The notes: a model not told the origin generated them from the letters alone. Counted from the first letter of the stretch, positions 8,103 to 18,363 are shown. The stretch is DNA of 44,943 bases from Holophagaceae bacterium (GCA_025358435.1 JANYJQ010000162.1:1-44943), one strand, 5' to 3'. Numbers and translations are program-made.

Positions 8103-10523
8103 TCAACCCTTGACAACAATGTTCACCAGCTTGCCGTTGGGTGGCAGGACAACCTTGACGATTTCCCTGCCTTCGATGTGCGGCCTTGCTTCGGCGCAGG
8201 CTAAAGCCGCCTCTCGGCGATCCCCTTCGGTGGCGCTGGCCGGCAGGGTGACGCGACCGCGCACCTTGCCATTCACCTGGACCACTACCAGGATTTCTTC
8301 TGCTTGCATCCATTCTTTGGAAGCTTCTGGCCACGCGGATTGCATCGCGAATCCAGCGCCGCCGAGCTGCTCGAACAGCTGCTCCGCGAGATGTGGCGCC
8401 ACCGGCGAAAGCATGCGGGTGAAGGCATCCAGCGCGTGCTGCATCACTGGGGCGCGGTGCGGGGAATCCAAGGGCAGATCACCCATGGCATTGATCAATT
8501 CCATGAGGCTGCTCACAACCGTGTTGAATTGGTACCGCATAGCCAGATCTTCGGTGATGCGGTGAATGGTCAGATGCAGCTTGCGCATCAGATCGCGTTC
8601 TTCGCGGGTGAGGAGTTCCTTGGCGGGTAATGGCTCTGCATTGGTTTTGTGCTCGTCGACCATGCGCGCGACACGCTTAAGGAATCGCGTGGAGCCTTCG
8701 ATGCCATCGAATCCGGTCCAGTCCAACTCCTTTTCGATGGGCGCGGCAAAGATCATGAACAGACGCAACGCATCGGCGCCGTACCGCGCCAGGACATCAT
8801 CCGGGTCCACAACATTGCCCTTGGACTTGGACATCTTGAAGCCGTCTTTCAGCACCATTCCCTGGCAGATGAGCTTCTGGAAAGGCTCATCGCAACTCAC
8901 CATGCCCAGGTCCCGCAGCACCTTATGGAAATACCGCGCGTAGATCAGGTGCATGGTCGCGTGCTCGATGCCGCCGATGTACAGGTCCACGGGCATCCAT
9001 GGATCCACAGCGGCTTTGTCGAAAGGCAGATGCTGGTTCTTCGGATCCAGGTAGCGCAGGAAGTACCAACTGGAATCCACGAAGGTGTCCATGGTGTCGG
9101 TTTCCCGCCGCGCGCCGCCTCCGCACACCGGACAGGTGGCATCAAGGAAGGATTTGGAGGTCATGAGGGGCGAAGGCCCCTGGCCGGCGAATTCCACATC
9201 CTCGGGAAGCCGCACGGGCAGCTCCTCTTCAGACACCGGCTGAACACCATGTTCGGGGCAATGGACGGTGGGGATGGGCGTGCCCCAATACCTTTGCCGG
9301 GAGAGCCCCCAATCCTTCAACTTGAATGTGACGGCGCCTTCAGCGCGGTCGCCCAGTTTGGCGATCATCGCCACTGTTGCATCTTGGCTGGCTAGACCGT
9401 TGAATTCCCCACTGTTGATCAGGGTCCCCGGTTCCCAAGGGTTGGCGCTTTCGATGACTTTCGGGATCGAAAGTTCATATTGCAGGGCGAACTCGTGATC
9501 GCGCTCATCGTGAGCAGGGACGCCCATGACCGCCCCGGTTCCGTAATCCATCAACACATAGTTCGCGGCGAATACAGGGACCCTTTCGCCCGTGAACGGA
9601 TGCACCGCCTGCAGCTGGGTGCGGTAGCCCTCTTTCACATCTGCCACCAGCCGCTCTTCACGGCTCTGGGCCTTGATTCGACCGCAGAAGGAGCGCAAGC
9701 CCGCATCACCGGCCGCCTGGCCCTCGATCAGTGGATGTTCCGTGGAGAGTGCCAGGAAATTGACGCCGAAAAGCGTGTCCAAGCGCGTGGTGAAGACTTC
9801 CACCTGGCCGTGGCCCACGACCTCGAAGCGCAGCCTGGCACCTTCGCTTTTTCCAATCCAGTGGCGCTGCATGGCCTTGACATTGTCGGGCCAATCGAGC
9901 TTGTCAAGGCCTGCCAGCAGTTCGTCGGCGTACTTGGTGATGGCGAAAAAATACTGCTCCAGGGACTTCTGGACGACCGGGTGCCCGGTGCGTTCATCCC
10001 TACCGTCCACCACCTGTTCGTTGGCCAGCACAGTGCCCAGAGCCTCGCACCAGTTGACGTTGCGCATGGCCCGGAAGACATCGCCGCGCTTCCACATTTG
10101 CAGAAATAGCCACTGGTTCCACCGATAGTAGTCGGGCAGGTAGCTGGCGATTTCCCGGTCCCAGTCATAGCTGATGCCGATCTTCTGGATCTGGGCTTTC
10201 ATGTCGGCGATATTTTGACGGGTCCAGATGGCCGGATGGATGCCGTTCTTGATCGCGGCGTTCTCGGCGGGTAGCCCGAAGGAGTCCCAACCCAAAGGAT
10301 GCATGACGGCCTTGCCCCGCATCCGTTGAAAACGCGCAATCACATCTCCAAGCGTGTAATTCCGGACATGCCCCATGTGGATTCGACCACTGGGGTAGGG
10401 CAACATCACTAAAATATAATAAGGTTGCCGATCGCCGACGGTTTCGCTTGAGATACTGAAAGCCCCTTTATCCAGCCATTTAGACCGGATGCCGGGTTCT
10501 TGGTTCAATGGGTCAAATGTCAT
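8103..10523 (-). CDS. leuS: Leucyl-tRNA synthetase
   Basis: An 806-aa class I aminoacyl-tRNA synthetase that charges tRNA-Leu. It has the HIGH-box variant HMGH in PYPSGRIHMGHVRNYT near residue 50, the WDSFGLPAENAA block, a CP1 editing domain in the middle (TTRLDTLFGVNF, NYVLMDYGTGAVMGVPAHDERD), a zinc-ribbon-like CPVCGGG, the DTFVDSSWYFLRY block and the KMSKSKGN loop. A C-terminal anticodon-binding region and a short terminal domain (VQVNGKVRGRV) follow. Length is normal for bacterial LeuRS. ATG 10523 has AAGGAG upstream. It is transcribed away from the giant lipoprotein gene across a 226-bp divergent region. Confidence 0.98.
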   Translation of the reverse strand: MTFDPLNQEPGIRSKWLDKGAFSISSETVGDRQPYYILVMLPYPSGRIHMGHVRNYTLGDVIARFQRMRGKAVMHPLGWDSFGLPAENAAIKNGIHPAIWTRQNIADMKAQIQKIGISYDWDREIASYLPDYYRWNQWLFLQMWKRGDVFRAMRNVNWCEALGTVLANEQVVDGRDERTGHPVVQKSLEQYFFAITKYADELLAGLDKLDWPDNVKAMQRHWIGKSEGARLRFEVVGHGQVEVFTTRLDTLFGVNFLALSTEHPLIEGQAAGDAGLRSFCGRIKAQSREERLVADVKEGYRTQLQAVHPFTGERVPVFAANYVLMDYGTGAVMGVPAHDERDHEFALQYELSIPKVIESANPWEPGTLINSGEFNGLASQDATVAMIAKLGDRAEGAVTFKLKDWGLSRQRYWGTPIPTVHCPEHGVQPVSEEELPVRLPEDVEFAGQGPSPLMTSKSFLDATCPVCGGGARRETDTMDTFVDSSWYFLRYLDPKNQHLPFDKAAVDPWMPVDLYIGGIEHATMHLIYARYFHKVLRDLGMVSCDEPFQKLICQGMVLKDGFKMSKSKGNVVDPDDVLARYGADALRLFMIFAAPIEKELDWTGFDGIEGSTRFLKRVARMVDEHKTNAEPLPAKELLTREERDLMRKLHLTIHRITEDLAMRYQFNTVVSSLMELINAMGDLPLDSPHRAPVMQHALDAFTRMLSPVAPHLAEQLFEQLGGAGFAMQSAWPEASKEWMQAEEILVVVQVNGKVRGRVTLPASATEGDRREAALACAEARPHIEGREIVKVVLPPNGKLVNIVVKG

Positions 10524-10749
10524 GATGCTCCTTGAAGTTCCCGTAAAACTGGCCTACACTTTGCTTGAACCAGACTCCAGGTGTTATCACCTCGGCACCC
10601 TTGCGGGTCGGCAATATTTTCATTTCTTAAAAAATACCATTGACACGGAGCTGGATTTTGGATTTTCTCTAAAGTTGCAATAGTGTTATCTTTCCCTAAA
10701 GCGTCTTCTCTTCATCTCAATCCTTCCCAATCCCCCTTTTGGAGGCTCT
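10524..10749. promoter_or_regulatory. Divergent intergenic region between leuS and lipoprotein 1
   Basis: This 226-bp gap holds the start signals of both genes. An AT-rich block around 10611-10680 contains a perfect -35-like TTGACA at 10640-10645 reading towards the lipoprotein, but no good -10 box is visible 16-18 bases further on. A GGAGG ribosome-binding site at 10741-10745 precedes ATG 10750, and AAGGAG precedes the leuS ATG on the other strand. No riboswitch or T-box structure was recognised. Confidence 0.35.
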
Positions 10750-13700
10750 ATGAACAACCCCAATCCGAAACTCCGGAATGCGCTCGGCATTTCGGCCCTC
10801 ACGGCGTTTTCGCTGGTGATGATCGGCTGCGGCGGATCGTCTTCATCCGCTCCCGTGGCCGTCAATGCGGCGCCCGGCAGTGTGACGATCAGCGGCTCGA
10901 ACACCGCTGTGACGGAACACGCGTCCATCTACAACCTGTCGGCTGTGGACCCCGAGAATGATGCGATCACCTTCAGCACCACTTCCACCGGCGCGACGAT
11001 CAGTGGCACCGTGCTGACCTTCCTGCCCCACGTCGTTGCTCCTGCCTCGGCTCCTGCGATCATCTCTGTCATCGCGACCGATTCCAAGGGCGCAGCTTCC
11101 CCCGCCAAGACTATCGCCGTTGTGGTCACCCCGAATGTGGCGCCCCACTTCAGCAGCACGCCTCCCACAGCGCCTATCGTTGTCGGCCAGACCCTGACCT
11201 ACACCCCAGTCTGCGAAATCGATCCTGAAGGTGACACGATCACCATCACCAAGACGAGCACAGCTGGTTCCTACACCTCTGGTGGCGCTTTCACCTACAC
11301 GCCCACCCTTGCAGACATCGGCCCCGTCACGGTCACCTTCTCGGCCAGCGACGCCCACACCGGCACCGCCACGCAGACCTTCACCTTCACGGTGGTCAGC
11401 AACAACACCGCCCCCCATATCGTCACTTCCAACATTCCCGATGTTCACCTGAACCACAACATCTCCCTCCAGTTCACAGCGACGGATGACGGCGTGGGTG
11501 GTCCTGCTCTGACTTGGGCGCTGGTAAGCCCCGTAGCGGGCTTCACCATGTCTTCCACTGGTTTGTTGACTTCGACCAACAGCACGCTTGGCGCCCGCAG
11601 CCTGACCGTCACTGTGACGGATGCCGGCGGCCTGACCGATACAAAGACCTACGCGACCAACTTCCTGGCCGATGGCCTGCCGAACTTCTCGACCCAGACC
11701 TACACGGAAACGGTGGGCGGCGTCCAGTTCTTCGATCCTTCCCGCGTCCGCACGACCATCGACAGCCGGTTGAAGTTCAACTGGTTGGACGTTGAGGCCA
11801 CTTCGGCTGAATTCTTCTCCAATTCGCCGGTCAACTCGATCAAAGGCTGGCGCGCGAACATCAGCGCCACGGACACAGAAGGCGATACGGTCAAGTATGC
11901 CGTCAAGCCGAACTCGGTCTTCCGTTTTGGCGTGCCCTACATCGACACCACCGCCGCCAACTACCCCGGCGTGGACGCGAACTCCGGCGAGATCCTGTGG
12001 ACTCCAAACCGCGGCCGTTACACTGGCCCCGGCAGCGACATCTCCTTGACCTCGGGTTTCAGCGGTCCTCTGGGTCACGATTCGACCGGCACAGATGTCG
12101 AAGGCGACTCTCTGGCCAATGTGCTTGATCCCGCCAACTGGTCGTTCACGATCGTGGCGCAGCAGTACATCGGTTCCGTAGCCACCTCCGGGCAGTTCAA
12201 CGAAACCACCCTGATCATCAAGGTCGAGCCCAATGATCGTCCCTACCAGGGCCCAGCCGACCTGATCTGGTTGGATGAGTCGACTCTGGCCGACCTGCTC
12301 CATGGCGTCTATTACGACGGCGGTTCCGCCGTTGCTGGCGTCGGTCGTCCCCAGATTCAGGAACCCCAGGCTTCTGATACCGGAGTGGTCCCCCACACCG
12401 ATGCCCCCACTTCCAGCTGGATCTGGGTCGTCGGCACCCCCGGCGGCACGAACTTCGGCAAGAACTGGAACGGCTTGAAAGATTACGGGCTCTTCGATCC
12501 CAACACCACCGCGCTCGATGGCCATATGGACGCCATCAAGATCGACTTCGGCTACCGGGCTGAAACCGATGCCAGCGCTGGCCATGCCACCGACCACCTG
12601 GTCAACGGTCCTCTGACCGGCCTCGTGTCCGGCACCCATTATCCGGCCCTTGATATCTACAACAACCTTCCGGCCGTCGACGCCGCGAACAGCTTGACCA
12701 ACGGTTTCTACAACCCCTGGATCGATGGCGCCACCGCCAGCCCAGGCAGCGAGATCGTATCTTGGGCCCCGATCCGCATCCAGTACACCCTTGGCCGCTA
12801 CATCGGCCAGAGCGCCTACAAGTTCGGCCTGGTGTCCGAGGATCAATACGGCCGCATGAACAAGGGCGAGAAGTCCATCTTCCCGATCTTCGGTACCGTC
12901 TTCATGTTCAACAGCCGCTATGTCTGGCTGGGTGACACGACCAAGACCTTGGTAACCGCTGCCTGGGATGCTGCTCCTCGCGGCACCTTCACAGCCACCG
13001 GCAACACCCACACCTCTGCACTCACCACTGACCAACGTTACGTCTTCAGCTACCTGCCCAAGGGCATCAGCAACAATGGTGACCTTATCCCCGGTCCTGG
13101 AACCGTTGGTTATAACGAATGGGTCGATCTGGACACCAACGCCACCTACGGCGCCAACCTTTTCGGCCGCAGTGATGGCGCGGGCGCCTTCGCCTCCGGC
13201 GTCAATACCAAAGCCATCCTGCCCCCAGCCCCTGCTTCCGGCAACTACTACAATGCCAGCGCCGGCGCATGGCACACACTTGACGGCCTGAATACCGGTG
13301 TCTTCGAGCTCGGCCCCACCTGGTACGAACCATACCCGGCCAACCCCCTCAATGAAGAACTGAACGGCCCCTCGCACGCGGCCGCGACCGTCGGCACCAA
13401 GGCCGGTGCTTCCCTCACCTTCGTGCAGTTCAAGGGCGGCACGCCCGATGGCACCGGTGGCGATCCAGTCAAGATCAATGTCACGGTGTCCGGCCCCTAT
13501 GCCGACAACACCGTCAAAGCCAAGATCGTTCCTTCCAACAGCCCCTACGATTTCTTCATCAACAACAGCAACAACTGGACTTCTGCGGCCGCCATCAAAC
13601 ACAGCAACGATGGCTACAATGCCCCCCGCTTCCTCAATACCCCCAAGCAGGGTGATGACTCCGAATTCACTCAGGCCATGCACCACTACTATGGCCAGCC

Positions 13701-15924
13701 CCAGAGCGAAGTTAACTATGCCTACATCGCTCCAGGCCGTGAAATCTGGTACTCCCCAGCCACGGAATGGACAGAAACCATTGGTGACTCCACCACGGGC
13801 ACTAGCGGCATCGGTGTCGGCCAGATCGACGTCCAGGCCCCACGCCTCCGCTTGAGCTACACATGGCCGTACATCGTGACCAACACCGCGACGGGCTACC
13901 TGTCCGCCGGCGCCCCCAATGTCTTCAGTGAGCAGGACGTGATGCAGATCGCGACGCCCAACCTCTCGGGCAACGCGCGCTTCTTCTTCACCGGCAACTA
14001 CCCGGCCGGGCTCGTCTTCAGCGGCGTTCCGATCGCCCTTCCGATCCAGGAACAGGGCGATGCCACCGACCGCAACTGGTTCGGCAAGTACGGCATCACC
14101 GGCGGCATCTCGGCTCCTGGCGACGTCACACCTACCGGCGTGGCGAATGCGATCACTCCGCCCTTCCAGCCCATGCACGTGGTGACGAACTCCATCTGGA
14201 TTCCCAACAACGCCGATCTGCACTTCAATTTCCCGAATTCCTACAACACCCCCGCCGGCGGTTCGGGTTACACCGACATCCCCTTCGTTGGCATCCGTGG
14301 ATACCTCGACGGTAGCTTGCTTCCCGCGCTGAACATGAACTCCACGCTCGCGCCCAATGCAGTGGACGTCAACCATCACTCTCACCAGATCACCTGGTTG
14401 ACGATCGGCAAGGGCCAAAAGTATAACGATGTGTCGCCCACGGGCAAGAAGCTTGACCGCAACGCCAACCCGGCCCTGCTCTCGACCACCTTGAACGACC
14501 GCATCTTCGCAGTGTGGATGAAGACGTCGCTCGCCAAAAATGCCAATGCCTATGGCGCCTGGGCCGGAAGTCAGTTGATCGCGGGTTCCTCCGTTGTCGC
14601 CAAGGGCGCCATCACCACAGCCCCCGCGTTCACGATGTCCCATGCTCCTGGTGCCCTCACTGACACCCAGGCCCAGATCTCCTTCGCTGTCAAGGACGGT
14701 CAGATCGGCGCAGCCAACCAGACGGTTACCGGCTCCACGGGCATCAGCCCTGATGGTTGGAAACGCCTTGAGTTCGAACTCCTGAGCAACGTCATGGGCG
14801 CACCTGCCCAGTTCGGCCTTTCAAGAGTCGTCAAACCCGTCCACCCGACCATCTTTGCCGGCGACACGAGCTTGATCACCAATGGCCTCTGGGACGGCAA
14901 CCTCCGCATGGATGACGGCATCGTCCGCGACAGCCTGGTGGTCTACGGCATCCGCGACCGCGGCACCAAGCCCCTACCGAACGACCGCACCTCCTACTCC
15001 AACCTGTTGGGTCAAGCCGGCATTGAACCCGGTGCTCCCGTACTCGCCCAGTGGTGGAACACCAACCCAGAAAACACCAAACCCGCGGGCCCCCTGCCAT
15101 GGGATATGCCCACCTCAGATATCGCTCTCACCTCGTTCCCAGCGGTCATCCAGGCTTTCGCCGATGAATGGCTGCCTAGCGCCGAATTCACAGAGGTGGT
15201 CGAGATCAGGCATAACTTCGTCGCCAAGGTCGTCGCTCCTGGCCTCAATGCCGCAGGCAATGTCATTCAGAAGCTCTACTTGGAACAGGGCGTGATCGCT
15301 CCCAGGGGCCACATCCTCCTGTCCCAGGCTGGTGGCATCAGGCCGGTGGTCACACCTGTCCGCCAGTTGGCCATCAACGATCTGAAGAGCAACCAGGCTA
15401 CCGGCGCAGTTAAAGTCGGCACCAAGCTCGACATCTTCAACGGCAACGCTGTCACGCCGGCTACCGGCAAGATGGCGGTCGGCGCGCCCGACTACAAGAT
15501 CTTCGACGGCAACAGCACTGCCGACTGGACCCTAAACGGCTACAGCAACTTGCAGTTGACTTGGCAGCCTGCTGTCAACGATCAGCGTCATCCCTCTGGC
15601 TACATCGCCACGGTCTACTTCGTCGAAAACAACGGCGGCGGACAGACCATCGCAACGCCAGTGGCTGAATACCGCATGGGCCACATCGGTGGCGTCGGCG
15701 CCCTGCAGACCCTGAACATGCCCCCACTGGTGTCCCTCACCAACGGTAAGGTTCCTAAGCCTCAGACCACCGCCTTCTGGGCTGTGAGTGTCCGCAATGT
15801 CTGGATCGAAGGCTCTGAAGGCAAGATGGGCCACAGCTTCGACATGGGCAAAGAGCCTTGGGGTACCCGCTTCCCCATGGCTTGGGCTGATTGCGTCTCT
15901 GGCGTATTCGTCGGCCGCTTCTAA
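10750..15924 (+). CDS. Giant Ig-domain lipoprotein 1 (novel family)
   Basis: A 1724-aa exported protein of unknown function. The N terminus is a signal peptide with lipobox (LVMIGC, lipidated Cys27), then a Ser-rich linker. Three cadherin/Ig-like modules follow at about 39-129, 130-218 and 219-306, with Ca-site-like DPENDAITF and DPEGDTITI. The first is very rich in Ser/Thr (23 of residues 41-120). The remaining roughly 1400 residues form a long core I cannot assign. It opens with YTETVGGVQFF and ends in FPMAWADCVSGVFVGRF, without a sortase, autotransporter or type IX signal. I count about 17 N-x-S/T sequons by eye. It is paralogous along its length to the lipoprotein at 18364. GGAGG precedes ATG 10750 and a strong terminator follows. 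A surface or periplasmic structural/adhesive role is a guess. Confidence 0.85.
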   Translation: MNNPNPKLRNALGISALTAFSLVMIGCGGSSSSAPVAVNAAPGSVTISGSNTAVTEHASIYNLSAVDPENDAITFSTTSTGATISGTVLTFLPHVVAPASAPAIISVIATDSKGAASPAKTIAVVVTPNVAPHFSSTPPTAPIVVGQTLTYTPVCEIDPEGDTITITKTSTAGSYTSGGAFTYTPTLADIGPVTVTFSASDAHTGTATQTFTFTVVSNNTAPHIVTSNIPDVHLNHNISLQFTATDDGVGGPALTWALVSPVAGFTMSSTGLLTSTNSTLGARSLTVTVTDAGGLTDTKTYATNFLADGLPNFSTQTYTETVGGVQFFDPSRVRTTIDSRLKFNWLDVEATSAEFFSNSPVNSIKGWRANISATDTEGDTVKYAVKPNSVFRFGVPYIDTTAANYPGVDANSGEILWTPNRGRYTGPGSDISLTSGFSGPLGHDSTGTDVEGDSLANVLDPANWSFTIVAQQYIGSVATSGQFNETTLIIKVEPNDRPYQGPADLIWLDESTLADLLHGVYYDGGSAVAGVGRPQIQEPQASDTGVVPHTDAPTSSWIWVVGTPGGTNFGKNWNGLKDYGLFDPNTTALDGHMDAIKIDFGYRAETDASAGHATDHLVNGPLTGLVSGTHYPALDIYNNLPAVDAANSLTNGFYNPWIDGATASPGSEIVSWAPIRIQYTLGRYIGQSAYKFGLVSEDQYGRMNKGEKSIFPIFGTVFMFNSRYVWLGDTTKTLVTAAWDAAPRGTFTATGNTHTSALTTDQRYVFSYLPKGISNNGDLIPGPGTVGYNEWVDLDTNATYGANLFGRSDGAGAFASGVNTKAILPPAPASGNYYNASAGAWHTLDGLNTGVFELGPTWYEPYPANPLNEELNGPSHAAATVGTKAGASLTFVQFKGGTPDGTGGDPVKINVTVSGPYADNTVKAKIVPSNSPYDFFINNSNNWTSAAAIKHSNDGYNAPRFLNTPKQGDDSEFTQAMHHYYGQPQSEVNYAYIAPGREIWYSPATEWTETIGDSTTGTSGIGVGQIDVQAPRLRLSYTWPYIVTNTATGYLSAGAPNVFSEQDVMQIATPNLSGNARFFFTGNYPAGLVFSGVPIALPIQEQGDATDRNWFGKYGITGGISAPGDVTPTGVANAITPPFQPMHVVTNSIWIPNNADLHFNFPNSYNTPAGGSGYTDIPFVGIRGYLDGSLLPALNMNSTLAPNAVDVNHHSHQITWLTIGKGQKYNDVSPTGKKLDRNANPALLSTTLNDRIFAVWMKTSLAKNANAYGAWAGSQLIAGSSVVAKGAITTAPAFTMSHAPGALTDTQAQISFAVKDGQIGAANQTVTGSTGISPDGWKRLEFELLSNVMGAPAQFGLSRVVKPVHPTIFAGDTSLITNGLWDGNLRMDDGIVRDSLVVYGIRDRGTKPLPNDRTSYSNLLGQAGIEPGAPVLAQWWNTNPENTKPAGPLPWDMPTSDIALTSFPAVIQAFADEWLPSAEFTEVVEIRHNFVAKVVAPGLNAAGNVIQKLYLEQGVIAPRGHILLSQAGGIRPVVTPVRQLAINDLKSNQATGAVKVGTKLDIFNGNAVTPATGKMAVGAPDYKIFDGNSTADWTLNGYSNLQLTWQPAVNDQRHPSGYIATVYFVENNGGGQTIATPVAEYRMGHIGGVGALQTLNMPPLVSLTNGKVPKPQTTAFWAVSVRNVWIEGSEGKMGHSFDMGKEPWGTRFPMAWADCVSGVFVGRF

Positions 15925-15950
15925 TACTTCTCAGATCCTCGCGATCGGAA

Positions 15951-15976
15951 AAGGGGCCCCTCGGGGCCCCTTTTTT
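15951..15976 (+). terminator. Rho-independent terminator after lipoprotein 1
   Basis: AAGGGGCCCC-TC-GGGGCCCCTT followed by a run of T gives a very stable GC hairpin with a U tract, 27 bp after the lipoprotein stop. It separates lipoprotein 1 from the downstream glycosyltransferase transcript. Confidence 0.9.
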
Positions 15977-16006
15977 AATGTCACAGCCAACAGTACAACC
16001 TGGGAG

Positions 16007-16060
16007 GCCGTTAGGCACTGGCCAGCGCATCTCTGGCCAGTGCTTAACGGCGCCTTGAGT
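16007..16060. repeat. Dispersed hairpin repeat, 19-bp stem
   Basis: Bases 16007-16025 and 16033-16051 form an inverted repeat of 19 bp around a 7-nt loop (CGCATCT), with a single G-T wobble and no other mismatch. Bases 16019-16060 match 67-108 at about 35 of 42 positions, so this is the same repeat family seen at the start of the window. There is no T run after the stem, and a separate terminator lies just upstream, so termination is not its obvious role. Confidence 0.8.
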
Positions 16061-16151
16061 TGGACGATCATCAAATTGACCCCGGTAGTTTGCTGCCGCT
16101 AAGTTCTTAGCTAAGCTTATGAATTCCTGAACCATCCGCGCCGGAGACCCC

Positions 16152-18245
16152 ATGGCATCAGATACCCTGACCGTAGTCGAACTTCACCAGCAGGGGACCC
16201 GCCTTCATCGCGAGGGCCGCTTGGCTGAAGCGGCGGAGGCCTACCAGCGCCTGCTCCAACTCGAACCGGGACGCGCCGACGTGAACGATTTGCTGGCGGT
16301 GCTGGAGCTGCAGCAGGGCCGCCTGCCCCAGGCCGAGGCTGCGGCCATGCGTGCCGTGGAATTGGATGGCTCCCGGGCCGGGTATCGGGCCAATCTGGGA
16401 ACCATCCTGATCCTAAGCGGGAAAGAAGACGAAGCTCACAAGGTCTGGACCGCCGCTCTGGCGCTGAATCCAGACAATGCAGCTTTACACCAGAATCTGG
16501 CGAAGGTGGAGATGAAGCGAGGCAACATGGATGCCGCTCTGGCCCACCTCGGCCGCGCCATCGAACAAGATCCCGATCTTCCGGCAATGAATGATTACCA
16601 ACGGAAAGGGATAGTGCGGCTGCTCGCCAAGCAGGGTGATGGCAGCGCGGTCCTGAGCGCAATGCAGGCGAACGTAGCAGCCAGGCCCGAGTCCCCAGAT
16701 GCCTGGGCCGACATGGGCGACGCCATGATGGGTTCTGGGGATCCAGATGGCGCATTCCAGATTTTCCAACATGTGTTGTCGTTGGCCCCGAGCCACCCGA
16801 GAGCCAACTTGGCGATAGCTGAGCGGATGCGCCAGGACGGTTTTCTGACCGGCGCCCTGGGGCGCCTGGACCAGGTGCTTTTCAAAGCCCCCAATCATCC
16901 ACGGGCATTGGCACTGCGGGGTCGCATCCTCATCGCGCAGGGACGAATCCATGAGGGAATGCAGGCTCTTGCTGCCGCCGTCAATCTGGACCTCACCCAG
17001 ATGGACGTGCATGATGCGGTCCTCTTTTTCATTCGGAACGACGAAACCCAGACCACGGCGACCATCCACCAAGCCCACGCCAAATGGGGCCGTTACGCCA
17101 TGTCCAGGGTGGCCCAGGCCCCGGTACGGACCCACGCCAATATCAAAGATCCCAAGAGGCGCCTGCGCATCGGCTACATCGGCCCCGACTTCCGCACCCA
17201 CGCGACCACCTTCTTCCTGGAACCCGTGTTGGAGCGCCATGACCACAGTGCTTTTGAGATCTTTGCCTATGCAGACGTGCCCTATCCCGATGAAGTGACT
17301 GAGCGGCTCAAGGGCCACTTCGACCACTGGCGATCCACATTGGGCATGGGAGACGAACAAGTGGCTGATTTAATCCAGACAGATGGAATCGATCTGCTGG
17401 TGGATCTGGCGGGACACACGACCCGCAACCGCCTCATGGCCTTGGCACTGAAGCCAGCGCCGGTGCAATTGCATTGGATAGGTTATGTGAGCACCACCGG
17501 GCTGCCCACCATCGACTACCGGATCAGCGATGAGCACCTGGACCCGCCAGGGGCCGAAGCATTAAGCGTCGAAAAAATCTGGCGCCTGCCCCGCACCCAC
17601 GTTTGTTACCGTCCCCTGCCCAACGCTCCCGATCCAGGCCCGCTGCCCGCCCGCGCCAACGGTTTTATAACCTTCGGCTGCCTGTCCAACATGGAGAAGA
17701 TCTCGAACAGCATGGTGGGAGCCTTCAGCCGTATATTGGCGGAGGTGCCGGGTTCACGACTGCTATTGCTTGGGTCTTCCACGGCGGACACCCAGACCCG
17801 CGCGGGCTGGATCGACCGGCTGGAGCAGGCCGGCATAGCTCCAGAGCGGGTGCAGTTCCTGCAGCGTGCGGATGCCATCGCGGATTACCTTGCCTACTAC
17901 CGGCAGTTGGATATCGCATTGGGTCCATTCCCCATGGTGGGGCTCACAACCGTCTGCGAATCCTTCTGGATGGGGGTTCCGATGCTTTGCCTTGACTACT
18001 GGGATGTAGTCAAAGCGGGCCCAAGCATCCTGATCAACCTGGGTCTTGAGGACTGGGTGGCGCCTGACAAGGATGCCTACGTCCAGAAGGCAGTGGCCTT
18101 CGCCGCGGACCTCGATGCCCTTGAAACACTTCGGGGAAGCCTCCGGGCGCGCATGGAAGCCTCACCCTTGCGGGACGAAGAAGGTTTCACTCAGGAATTG
18201 GAATCGGCTTACCGTGCGATGTGGACTTCCTATTGTGAAGGTTGA
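16152..18245 (+). CDS. TPR-containing GT41 glycosyltransferase (SPINDLY/OGT-like) A
   Basis: A 697-aa cytoplasmic protein with no signal peptide. Residues 1 to about 310 are tetratricopeptide repeats (for example EGRLAEAAEAYQRLLQLEPG). About 335-690 is a GT41 catalytic region like O-GlcNAc transferase: RIGYIGPDFRTH with His350 in the place of the OGT active-site His, IDLLVDLAGHT, PAPVQLHWIGYVSTTGLPTIDYRISD split over 437-460, Lys516 in the UDP-binding position (NMEKIS), and GLTTVCESFWMGVPML. Family members transfer GlcNAc or another hexose from nucleotide sugar to Ser/Thr, some to Asn. Start ATG 16152 follows GGAGA. It lies between the two giant lipoproteins, 118 bp before the second with no clear terminator between, which suggests they are substrates. 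Flagellin or pilin targets are alternatives. Confidence 0.88.
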   Translation: MASDTLTVVELHQQGTRLHREGRLAEAAEAYQRLLQLEPGRADVNDLLAVLELQQGRLPQAEAAAMRAVELDGSRAGYRANLGTILILSGKEDEAHKVWTAALALNPDNAALHQNLAKVEMKRGNMDAALAHLGRAIEQDPDLPAMNDYQRKGIVRLLAKQGDGSAVLSAMQANVAARPESPDAWADMGDAMMGSGDPDGAFQIFQHVLSLAPSHPRANLAIAERMRQDGFLTGALGRLDQVLFKAPNHPRALALRGRILIAQGRIHEGMQALAAAVNLDLTQMDVHDAVLFFIRNDETQTTATIHQAHAKWGRYAMSRVAQAPVRTHANIKDPKRRLRIGYIGPDFRTHATTFFLEPVLERHDHSAFEIFAYADVPYPDEVTERLKGHFDHWRSTLGMGDEQVADLIQTDGIDLLVDLAGHTTRNRLMALALKPAPVQLHWIGYVSTTGLPTIDYRISDEHLDPPGAEALSVEKIWRLPRTHVCYRPLPNAPDPGPLPARANGFITFGCLSNMEKISNSMVGAFSRILAEVPGSRLLLLGSSTADTQTRAGWIDRLEQAGIAPERVQFLQRADAIADYLAYYRQLDIALGPFPMVGLTTVCESFWMGVPMLCLDYWDVVKAGPSILINLGLEDWVAPDKDAYVQKAVAFAADLDALETLRGSLRARMEASPLRDEEGFTQELESAYRAMWTSYCEG

Positions 18246-18363
18246 GGCTACTTTTCGCGCTCAAGGCTGACTCTTCGTTGTACTGGAACCGGGGTTCTTC
18301 CGCTAATATGAAAGGTTGCGGTGGGATCACTCTCCCGGTTGCACCCATCGTTTGGAGGATTCC

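Noticed and set aside
10843-14643. A 1266-codon open frame on the minus strand inside lipoprotein 1
   Set aside because: It is antisense to the lipoprotein, rich in Gly/Val/Arg/Asp as expected for the reverse of Ala/Thr/Gly-rich codons, and has no recognisable motif or ribosome-binding site.
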